From Flavobacterium sp. (lineage in GTDB: Bacteria; Bacteroidota; Bacteroidia; Flavobacteriales; Flavobacteriaceae), in assembly GCA_003497625.1 (NCBI GenBank), contig DNNO01000030.1, positions 33,263 to 97,262 of the forward strand: DNA of 64,000 nt. Direction: 5' to 3'. The notes under the pieces were generated by a model. It was not told where the DNA came from and did not search any database. It saw only the letters and a list, made by a program, of their open reading frames with translations. A program made the position numbers and the translations under genes. Shown piece by piece: positions 52,705 to 59,544 of this stretch. Each line of letters begins with the position of its first letter. The stretch's first letter is position 1.

Positions 52705-55449
52705 ATGAAAAAAATATTTTTTATCCTTATAATGGCACTTACTACAAGTGCCTTTTCTCAAAATATACGTTTAGAAGGAACTGTTAAAGATACTACAGGA
52801 GTAGGTTTGGAAATGGCTAATATTATGGCGATTAACCAACAGACAAAAGCCATGGATGCTTATGCTATTACAAACGAAGCGGGAAAATTTATCCTAAATT
52901 TAAAAGCGAGCACGGCTTATACACTTAAAGTAAGCTATATTGGTTTTCAAACCTTTGAAAAAACGGTTACAACTGGAACAACTACAATGAATTATCCAGT
53001 GGTTTTAAAAGAAGGAACTCAACTAAACGAAGTAGAAATCGTACACGAAATGCCAGTTAGTGTTTCGGGTGATACCATTATTTATAATTCGGATTCGTTT
53101 ACCAATGGTACAGAACGAAAGTTAGAAGATGTCTTGAAAAAGCTTCCAGGTGTTGAAGTCAACAAAGATGGTGAAATTGAAGTAGAAGGTAAGAAGGTTC
53201 AAAAAGTAATGGTGGAAGGAAAAGATTTCTTTGATGGTGACACGAAGTTAGCTACCAAAAATATTCCTGCAGATGCTTTAGATAAAATTCAAGTTTTACG
53301 TAATTATAACGAGGTTTCTAATTTAAAAGGATTAGAAAATAACGAAGAAAGTATTGCTATTAATATCAAACTTAAAGAAGGGAAAAAGAATTTTTGGTTT
53401 GGAGATATGACGGCTGGAATAGGAGTTGGAATGGAAGATACCCGATTCATAGTCAATCCGAAGTTGTTTTTCTATAGTCCGAAATACAGTTTAAATGTAA
53501 TTGCTAATGTGAATAATATTGGAGAATTACCATTAACAGCTCAAGATTATTTCAAGTTTACGGGTGGTTTCAAAAACATGATGCGCAAAGGTGGTTCGTC
53601 TTTCAATGTAGCTTCTAATGACTTAGGAATTATGGGACTTCGAAACAACCAAGCAGCGAATATTGAATCTACTTTTGGAGCGGCTAACTTTAGTTTTAAT
53701 CCATCAAAAGCATGGACATTGAGTGGTTTTGGAATTTTGTTAGGAAATAAAACTGAAATTGAGAATACTACCGTTTCTAATCGTGTAGATAATTTACCTG
53801 ATGGTTCATCCCAAACTATTACTGAAACCAGAGAAGATTTTACCAAACAAGACAGTAAACAAGTATTGTTTAAATTAAGTTCAAGTTATGTGCCTTCAGA
53901 AAAAGTACATTTCGATTACGATGCGTTAGTTAAGTTTTCTGACCAAAAAGAAAATACAAGCGTGTTTTCAAGTTTGTTGTCTGATATTTATACAGGAAAA
54001 GAGCAAAATCCTTTTTCGATAAATCAAAATCTTAACTATTATTACACGTTAAGTGATAAGCATGTTTTTGCTTTTGAAATGCAGCATTTATATCAAAAAG
54101 AAGACCCGTTTTATAATGCTAATTTAGAAATGTTACCTTTTGCACCACTATTAACAGGATATGTTGATGAAGGTGCGGGAGTAAGAGACGATATCACTCA
54201 AAACCGTTTTGTGCAAACAAACAAAGTGGACACAAAGTTTGATTATTATTATATGTTAACTCCAAAAAGTAATATCAATTTGACTTTAGGAAACACCTAT
54301 TCATATCAAAATTTTGACTCTTCAATTTTCCAGATATTGAACAACGGGACACAGAATAATCTAACGGATGCAACTTCAGTAAATGATGTAAATTATGCGT
54401 TTAATGATGTGTTTTTAGGTGTACATTATAAATTTATGCTAGGTAAATTTACTTTTAATCCAGGATTTAGTGTACATCAATACAATATGAATGATGAGCA
54501 ACTTGGGACTTCAAACAAGCAATCATTTACTAGATTATTACCTGATGTGTACGCATTGTGGCAGATTAAAAAATCGGAAACGTTAACTTATAATTATTCG
54601 TTAACCAACAATTTTACAGATATTAATAAGTTGGCACAAGGTTATGTGTTTTCAAACTATAACAGCTTATTCAGCGGAAATAGATTTTTAGAAAATTCTA
54701 CATCTCAAGTGCATTCATTGCGTTATTTTAAATACAACATGTTTAATTTTGAGAATATTTTTGCTAATATTTCTTACACGAGACAGCTTGAAGCTATTAA
54801 GAATAGGGCATTATTAGTAGGCGTAAATCAAATTTCATCAGCAGAAAATATGAATTCTAATTTTCCAGATGAGAGTTTGTCTGCAGCTGGAAATTATGGT
54901 CGTTCTTTTGCAAAATATTACAAAGCAAATTTAAGAGTTGGAGTAAACTGGTCTAAATCGAATAATATTCGTGTTTATCCTGACGCTGACACCGATCCAA
55001 ATAACAATCCATCTGAAGTGCAAACCATCGAATCCTATTCTCAAAGTTATGGTTTGAGCTTTTCAACGAATTATAAAACATTACCAAACTTAACGTTGGG
55101 GTATAATTATTCAATTAATGATAACTTTTCGGATATAATTTATGTGGATAGTCCAACGGTTACTTTGGAGTATTTCTTCTTAGATGCGTTTTCATTTGTT
55201 TCGGAGTATTCTTATTTTCATAATAGAAATAAAGCCAAAACAATTGATAGCGAATACGATTTTTTAACAGCAAGTTTAATGTATCAAAAGAAAGATAGCA
55301 AATGGGAATGGAAACTTTCAGGAACCAATTTATTAGATACTAAATCTTTAGACACTAATAGTTTTAGTCAATTAGGAGGAACAAGTACTTTTTCAAGTTA
55401 TAGAGTGCAACCGAGATTTGTTATTCTGAGTTTGAAGTATACTTTATAA
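52705..55449 (+). CDS. TonB-receptor-like outer-membrane beta-barrel protein
   Basis: 914-residue outer-membrane protein: signal peptide (KKIFFILIMALTTSAFSQ), carboxypeptidase-like domain (LEGTVKDTTGVGLEMANIMA), plug-like region (RKLEDVLKKLPGVEVNKDGEIEVEGKKV) and an OMP_b-brl_3 barrel ending VQPRFVILSLKYTL. The plug shows VEGKDFFDGDTKLATKNIPADALDKIQVL, typical of this family. The ATG at 52705 places the signal peptide correctly; an ATG at 52657 lies in the GLPGLI gene. The two genes form a cargo/receptor-like pair; the ligand is unknown. Confidence 0.92.
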   Translation: MKKIFFILIMALTTSAFSQNIRLEGTVKDTTGVGLEMANIMAINQQTKAMDAYAITNEAGKFILNLKASTAYTLKVSYIGFQTFEKTVTTGTTTMNYPVVLKEGTQLNEVEIVHEMPVSVSGDTIIYNSDSFTNGTERKLEDVLKKLPGVEVNKDGEIEVEGKKVQKVMVEGKDFFDGDTKLATKNIPADALDKIQVLRNYNEVSNLKGLENNEESIAINIKLKEGKKNFWFGDMTAGIGVGMEDTRFIVNPKLFFYSPKYSLNVIANVNNIGELPLTAQDYFKFTGGFKNMMRKGGSSFNVASNDLGIMGLRNNQAANIESTFGAANFSFNPSKAWTLSGFGILLGNKTEIENTTVSNRVDNLPDGSSQTITETREDFTKQDSKQVLFKLSSSYVPSEKVHFDYDALVKFSDQKENTSVFSSLLSDIYTGKEQNPFSINQNLNYYYTLSDKHVFAFEMQHLYQKEDPFYNANLEMLPFAPLLTGYVDEGAGVRDDITQNRFVQTNKVDTKFDYYYMLTPKSNINLTLGNTYSYQNFDSSIFQILNNGTQNNLTDATSVNDVNYAFNDVFLGVHYKFMLGKFTFNPGFSVHQYNMNDEQLGTSNKQSFTRLLPDVYALWQIKKSETLTYNYSLTNNFTDINKLAQGYVFSNYNSLFSGNRFLENSTSQVHSLRYFKYNMFNFENIFANISYTRQLEAIKNRALLVGVNQISSAENMNSNFPDESLSAAGNYGRSFAKYYKANLRVGVNWSKSNNIRVYPDADTDPNNNPSEVQTIESYSQSYGLSFSTNYKTLPNLTLGYNYSINDNFSDIIYVDSPTVTLEYFFLDAFSFVSEYSYFHNRNKAKTIDSEYDFLTASLMYQKKDSKWEWKLSGTNLLDTKSLDTNSFSQLGGTSTFSSYRVQPRFVILSLKYTL

Positions 55450-55455
55450 AAAAAC

Positions 55456-55483
55456 AAAAAGACCTGAAATTTCAGGTCTTTTT
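55456..55483. terminator. Bidirectional intrinsic terminator
   Basis: A perfect 28-nt palindrome (AAAAAGACCTGAAA and its complement) directly between the receptor gene (plus) and the S74 gene (minus), whose stop is at 55484. Confidence 0.93.
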
Positions 55484-57571
55484 TTATTTAAGTTTTTCTT
55501 CGATTGCTTTTAGCCTTTTTTCTAAAGCTTCGTTTTTTTGTTTTTGAAGTTCTAATTCTAATTTTAATGCTTCAATTGTTTTTTGCTGTTCTTGTATTGA
55601 TTTTACAATTGGAACAACAAATTCGGCGTAACGTAAACTATAAAAATCATTTTCGTTTTTTGGTACATCAACACCGCTAAAATCATAGTTGACTTTCTTG
55701 GCAGTTTGTTCCACTTCTTGAGCTATAAAACCAGAATATCTAATGTTGTTGTTTTGACTTTTTGAATCAATAGCTTTAAAATTATAATTATAAGTAACAG
55801 GTTTTAGGTTTAAGATAAAATCCAATCCTACAACATTATTTTGTATGTTTTCTTTCAAGCGTCCATCCGATAAATTTGACCATCCAACAGCTCCACCGAT
55901 GCTTGTAACATCAAAATTACCAAGTCTAATTTGATTGTCGCCTGAAACATAAGTGTTAAATCCAATTGCGGTTGAATTGTTGTAATCTCCTGAATTATAG
56001 GCGTTGTAACCAATAGCTGTATTGTAATTTCCAGTATTATTTGAAATTAGTCCGTTATTTCCAATGCTTGTATTAAAAGAACCATTGTTGTTGTTTGATA
56101 AAGAGTTATTTCCCAAAGAAATATTATGGTTTCCAGAAGTATTATTCATCAAAGCATTGTAGCCTAAACTTACATTGTTTTCTCCTGTATTATTGTTTTT
56201 TGATGCATTTCTTCCAATACTAGTATTGAAACTTCCCGTTGTATTGTTTTCCAGTGAATTTGCTCCAACAGCTACATTATTATTTCCGCTAGTATTTGAT
56301 TTTAAAGAGAATTCTCCAAAACCAGAATTGTAATTTCCAGTATTTGCATATAAAGATTGGTTTCCAAAAGCTGAATTTCCTATTCCAATGGTTGAGCTAA
56401 ATAAAGCATTGTTTCCAAAAGCACTATTATTGCTTCCTGATATGTTGTTGTATAAACTATTAAAACCAATAGCTGTATTGTTTGAACCAGAATCGTTATT
56501 ATATAACGAGTAGCTTCCTAGTCCAGTATTCTGATTTCCTGTTTTTGATTTATACAAAGAAAAAGCACCCACAGCAGTATTCTGAAAACCTATGGTGTTG
56601 TTGTTTAAAGAATTATTACCAATTGACGTATTTTGATAACCTGTAGTGTTGAAACTTAATGAAGCTAGTCCCACAGCAACATTGTTATTTCCTGTAGAAT
56701 TAGCTGTTAAAGTGTAAGAACCTATCCCAGTGTTATTATTTCCACTTGTGTTGGTGTAAAGTGAGTAAGTTCCAATGGCAACATTGTAACTGCCGTGATT
56801 GTTATTGTACAAGCTATTTGTTCCTAAAGCAGAATTTTCATTTCCTGAAATATTCATCAACAATGAATTTGATCCAATTGAAGTGTTGGAATTTCCTGTA
56901 GTATTATTGTTTAACGAATATATTCCTAAAGCTGTATTAGAATTTCCAACGGTATTACTTGTCATGGCTTGAGCGCCCATTGCACTATTAGAATAACCTG
57001 TTGTATTGTTTTTTAAGGTATTAAATCCAACAGCTGTGTTTGAATTTCCGTTAGTAGTGCTGCTTAATGAAAAACTTCCAAATGCAGTATTGTTTGAACT
57101 ACTTCCAACTGGTTTGTAGGAATTATTCCCAAAAGAAGTATTGTTGATAGCTATAATTCCTGAGTGATTGTTATTTCTTCTAAAAATGAAGTCCGTATTA
57201 TCTTTTGTTCCAATGTAATTGTTGTTGGGATTGGTGTTCGTGTTTCCGTTTATTAACCAAACATTTTTTGTGTTTGTTACAGAACTCCATGAAGTAGTAT
57301 TGTTATCCCAATAATAAAAACCAGGTGCGTTATTGCCAACAGTTGTTGTAAGGTAAATTAATAAACCATTTTGATCGCTTGTTGGATTAATAGCAGGGAA
57401 ATTGTTAACTCTTGGAATCAGAATTCCATCCGTGTTTAAGGGTGAGTTACTATCACTAGCTACAATATCTAAGGTAGATTTTGGATTTGTAGTGTTTATT
57501 CCAATTTGTGAAAAAATGGAGAAACTATTTAAAAAAATAACAAAAAAGAATATTTGTATAGGGGTTTTCAT
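55484..57571 (-). CDS. Surface protein with 17-residue repeats and S74 intramolecular chaperone domain
   Basis: 695 residues. A signal peptide (IFFFVIFLNSFSIFS) is followed by a Bacteroidota-type IGINTTNPKSTLDIVASD head, then about 21 tandem repeats of 17 residues with consensus GNxNTAIGxxSLxxNTS (residues 158-527), which should build a trimeric beta-roll as in adhesin heads. The S74 peptidase/chaperone domain starts at SDGRLKENI (Ser about 568, with the Lys in RLK) and ends in a coiled coil (about 650-695). S74 domains trimerise the fibre and often cleave themselves off. I see no phage genes nearby, so this is a cell-surface fibre or adhesin rather than a tail spike. A T9SS C-terminal signal is not evident. 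Confidence 0.9.
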   Translation of the reverse strand: MKTPIQIFFFVIFLNSFSIFSQIGINTTNPKSTLDIVASDSNSPLNTDGILIPRVNNFPAINPTSDQNGLLIYLTTTVGNNAPGFYYWDNNTTSWSSVTNTKNVWLINGNTNTNPNNNYIGTKDNTDFIFRRNNNHSGIIAINNTSFGNNSYKPVGSSSNNTAFGSFSLSSTTNGNSNTAVGFNTLKNNTTGYSNSAMGAQAMTSNTVGNSNTALGIYSLNNNTTGNSNTSIGSNSLLMNISGNENSALGTNSLYNNNHGSYNVAIGTYSLYTNTSGNNNTGIGSYTLTANSTGNNNVAVGLASLSFNTTGYQNTSIGNNSLNNNTIGFQNTAVGAFSLYKSKTGNQNTGLGSYSLYNNDSGSNNTAIGFNSLYNNISGSNNSAFGNNALFSSTIGIGNSAFGNQSLYANTGNYNSGFGEFSLKSNTSGNNNVAVGANSLENNTTGSFNTSIGRNASKNNNTGENNVSLGYNALMNNTSGNHNISLGNNSLSNNNNGSFNTSIGNNGLISNNTGNYNTAIGYNAYNSGDYNNSTAIGFNTYVSGDNQIRLGNFDVTSIGGAVGWSNLSDGRLKENIQNNVVGLDFILNLKPVTYNYNFKAIDSKSQNNNIRYSGFIAQEVEQTAKKVNYDFSGVDVPKNENDFYSLRYAEFVVPIVKSIQEQQKTIEALKLELELQKQKNEALEKRLKAIEEKLK
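55991..57100 (-). repeat. 51-bp coding tandem repeats
   Basis: About 21 degenerate repeats of 51 bp (one copy of 48 bp) encode the Gly-Asn-rich 17-residue units of the S74 protein. Copies differ at many third positions and several residues, so the array is old rather than freshly expanded. Confidence 0.88.
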
Positions 57572-57667
57572 TAAAAATGAATTTTTTGCTAAAGTATAAA
57601 ATCTGCAAATAAAAAACCCACTTATTTAAAAATAAATGGGTTTAACTATTTTGTATTCAGCAGATTC

Positions 57668-58918
57668 TTAGATATTGAAAGCTGCTTTTACTTTATCTAC
57701 GAAATCTAATTTTTCCCAAGTAAATAACTCAACAGAAACAGTTTTTGTTAAGCCACCTGGAGCCGTAAACGTTTTAGTTACAGTTTCAGGAGTTCTTCCC
57801 ATGTGACCGTAAGCTGCTGTTTCGCTATAGATTGGATTTCTTAATTTTAAACGTTGTTCAATGAAGTACGGACGCATATCAAAAATACTTTCAACTACTT
57901 TACTGATTTCTCCGTCTGTTAAGTTTACTTTTGCAGTTCCGTAAGTGTTTACGTTGATTGATGTTGGCTCAGCAACTCCAATAGCGTAAGAAACTTGAAC
58001 TAAAATTTCGTCAGCAATACCAGCAGCAACTAAATTTTTAGCAATGTGACGTGTTGCATAAGCTGCAGAACGGTCTACTTTAGATGGGTCTTTTCCTGAG
58101 AAAGCACCACCACCGTGAGCTCCTTTTCCACCGTAAGTATCTACGATAATTTTTCTTCCTGTTAAACCAGTATCTCCGTGAGGTCCTCCAATTACGAATT
58201 TTCCTGTTGGGTTAATGTGGTATTTAATCGCATCATTAAATAAATGTGCATATTGAGGATTTTTAGCAATTACTCTTGGAATCAAAATCTCAATAATATC
58301 TTTTTTGATTTTTGCTAACATCGTTGGTTCATCAGCAAAATCATCATGTTGAGTTGAAACTACAATAGCGTCAATACGAACTGGTTTATTGTCATCAGAA
58401 TATTCTAAAGTAACCTGAGATTTCGCATCTGGACGTAAGTAAGTGATTTCTTTGTTCTCTCTTCTTAAGTCCGCTAATTCTTGTAATAATTGATGAGATA
58501 ATTTCAATGCTAATGGCATGAATTCAGCAGTTTCATTCGTAGCATAACCAAACATCATTCCTTGGTCACCAGCACCTTGCTCTTCTTTGCTAGCTCTGTC
58601 AACTCCTTGGTTAATATCAGCTGATTGCTCATGAATTGCAGATAAAACACCACATGAATTCGCTTCGAACATATATTCGCTTTTTGTATAACCAATTTTC
58701 TTGATTACATCTCTTGCGATAGTTTGTACATCTAAATAAGTGTTTGATTTTACTTCACCAGCTAAAATCACCTGACCTGTTGTAACTAACGTTTCACAAG
58801 CTACTTTTGACTCAGGGTCAAATGCTAAAAAGTTGTCAATTAATGCGTCTGAAATTTGATCCGCAACTTTGTCAGGATGTCCTTCACTCACTGATTCTGA
58901 CGTAAATAAATAAGCCAT
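57668..58918 (-). CDS. metK: S-adenosylmethionine synthetase
   Basis: 416-residue cytoplasmic enzyme making SAM from methionine and ATP. Motifs: [55 protein letters not shown] and [19 protein letters not shown]. Slightly longer than the 384-residue E. coli enzyme, as usual in Bacteroidota. It has a 125-nt leader containing a SAM-II-like riboswitch and a consensus promoter, so SAM probably represses its own synthesis. It is divergent from the methionine operon. Confidence 0.97.
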   Translation of the reverse strand: MAYLFTSESVSEGHPDKVADQISDALIDNFLAFDPESKVACETLVTTGQVILAGEVKSNTYLDVQTIARDVIKKIGYTKSEYMFEANSCGVLSAIHEQSADINQGVDRASKEEQGAGDQGMMFGYATNETAEFMPLALKLSHQLLQELADLRRENKEITYLRPDAKSQVTLEYSDDNKPVRIDAIVVSTQHDDFADEPTMLAKIKKDIIEILIPRVIAKNPQYAHLFNDAIKYHINPTGKFVIGGPHGDTGLTGRKIIVDTYGGKGAHGGGAFSGKDPSKVDRSAAYATRHIAKNLVAAGIADEILVQVSYAIGVAEPTSINVNTYGTAKVNLTDGEISKVVESIFDMRPYFIEQRLKLRNPIYSETAAYGHMGRTPETVTKTFTAPGGLTKTVSVELFTWEKLDFVDKVKAAFNI

Positions 58919-58943
58919 AATAAAATATTTTTAAATTTTAAGC

Positions 58944-58996
58944 GAGGAAAAATAATTGCAGGTAGTGCCTAAAGAAGTAGTAATTACTGCTTTAGC
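58944..58996 (-). promoter_or_regulatory. Putative expression platform of the metK riboswitch
   Basis: Two elements downstream of the aptamer can undo it. CTTTAGGC (58967-58974) can pair with the aptamer core GCTAAAG (58990-58996), with one bulged G. ATTTTTCCTC (58944-58953) is a perfect 10-nt complement of the aptamer 5' strand GAGGAAAAAT (59026-59035). This would give a SAM-free fold in which both aptamer strands are paired elsewhere. No T-rich terminator follows, so control is probably at translation or RNA stability. Confidence 0.5.
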
Positions 58997-59037
58997 ATTT
59001 TTTAATGAGGTTGCAATCAGTTCAAATTTTTCCTCTT
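58985..59037 (-). promoter_or_regulatory. SAM-II riboswitch aptamer upstream of metK
   Basis: The minus strand carries the SAM-II core in order: 5' stem strand GAGG (59032-59035), ATTTGAACTGATTGCAACC (around 59008-59026), the closing CCTC, ATTAAAAAATGCTAAAG and the pseudoknot strand CAGT (58986-58989), which pairs with ACTG in the loop. The conserved ATTTGAAC, ATTGCAACC, TTAAA and GCTAAA blocks and about 53-nt length agree with the class as I remember it. Position, between the metK promoter and metK, fits the SAM ligand. Confidence 0.85.
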
Positions 59038-59049
59038 AGTTTTCGGATG

Positions 59050-59079
59050 CAAATGTATGAAATGAAATTGAATTCCAAA
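59050..59079 (-). promoter_or_regulatory. metK promoter
   Basis: On the minus strand TTTG (59076-59079), an 18-nt spacer and TACATTTG (59050-59057) fit the consensus. Predicted transcription start is near 59043, just before the riboswitch aptamer. Confidence 0.65.
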
Positions 59080-59176
59080 TGATTGTTAACTTTTTTTTAT
59101 TTTTTTCTATGGAAATTATAAATTGATGTTTTGTTAGAATGATTTTCTGTTTAAAAGTTATTTTTAATGAAAAATA

Positions 59177-59212
59177 TTCTAAATATTGATTTTTAAATAA
59201 CAAAATTTAGAA
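59177..59212. repeat. 8-bp inverted repeat in the metK/metY divergent region
   Basis: TTCTAAAT (59177-59184) and ATTTAGAA (59205-59212) are perfect complements 20 nt apart, upstream of the leader promoter at 59251. It may be a regulator site. The remainder of 59080-59250 is AT-rich and I see nothing else in it. Confidence 0.3.
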
Positions 59213-59250
59213 AAATAATCTATTTATTTTTTTATTGTAGAAAATAAATC

Positions 59251-59258
59251 TAATTTTG
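59251..59258 (+). promoter_or_regulatory. -7 promoter box of the met leader/metY operon
   Basis: TAATTTTG fits TAnnTTTG and would place the transcript start near 59264, about 20 nt before the first leader ORF. The -33 region is T-rich without a clear TTTG. Confidence 0.55.
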
Positions 59259-59284
59259 CTCTGTCAAATTAAAAGAAATAGAAG

Positions 59285-59353
59285 ATGAACTTTACAATGT
59301 GCAATATGTGTATGATGATGTGGAATAATCCGCAGAGGAAACCTATTGCATAA
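59285..59353 (+). CDS. Met/Cys-rich leader peptide 1 (putative attenuator peptide)
   Basis: A 22-codon ORF starting MNFTMCNMCMMMW and ending NNPQRKPIA. Six of its codons are Met (three in a row at codons 10-12) and two are Cys. It lies about 20 nt after a predicted transcription start and 25 nt before an intrinsic terminator, upstream of methionine synthesis genes. Codons 16-18 (CCG CAG AGG) contain the GCAGAGG heptamer (59332-59338) that is repeated as the 3' arm of that terminator. This is the layout of a translated attenuator leader that senses charged tRNA for Met and possibly Cys. Confidence 0.75.
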   Translation: MNFTMCNMCMMMWNNPQRKPIA

Positions 59354-59388
59354 TTTTAAAAGTAAATTAATTCAATATAACCTCTGTC
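59332..59388 (+). promoter_or_regulatory. Putative antiterminator pairing of the met attenuator
   Basis: GCAGAGG in the leader ORF (59332-59338) is complementary to the 5' arm of the terminator, CCTCTG(T)C at 59381-59388, and identical to its 3' arm (59393-59399). The two pairings exclude each other. A ribosome stalled at Met codons 10-12 (59312-59320) would leave the upstream copy free; one at the stop codon would not. Confidence 0.6.
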
Positions 59389-59406
59389 GAAAGCAGAGGT
59401 TTTTTT
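59379..59406 (+). terminator. Attenuator terminator upstream of metY
   Basis: AACCTCTG and C pair with G and CAGAGGTT around a GAAA tetraloop (bulged T at 59387), followed by T7 (59400-59406). It lies between the two leader ORFs and 140 bp before metY, so it can only control the operon by premature termination. Confidence 0.85.
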
Positions 59407-59427
59407 ATTTCTAAAAACACAACAATT

Positions 59428-59478
59428 ATGAAAATAGCAATTTACAATCCAAGACGATGTTGTCGAATGTGTAGCTGA
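59428..59478 (+). CDS. Cys-rich leader peptide 2
   Basis: A 16-codon ORF, MKIAIYNPRRCCRMCS, with three Cys codons in the last six residues beside Arg and Met. It starts 22 bp after the attenuator T tract and ends 66 bp before metY. No second terminator follows, so if it is regulatory it may act through Rho, translation coupling or RNA stability. Cys-rich short ORFs before sulfur genes are known as cysteine-responsive leaders in other bacteria; here that role is inferred. Confidence 0.6.
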   Translation: MKIAIYNPRRCCRMCS

Positions 59479-59544
59479 ATCAAACTCGGTAAAATCAAAA
59501 AAATACATTTAAAAAAACACAATAACATCAAAAATAAAAATATC

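Noticed and set aside
55991..57100. CRISPR-like periodic repeat array
   Set aside because: The 51-bp period is inside a coding frame, there are no invariant repeats or unique spacers, and no cas genes are near. It encodes protein repeats.
55484..57571. Phage tail-fibre gene or prophage remnant
   Set aside because: The S74 domain suggests it, but the protein has a signal peptide and there are no phage genes around it.
58960..59000. Intrinsic terminator upstream of metK
   Set aside because: The hairpins in the riboswitch region have no T tract on the minus strand, so termination is unlikely.
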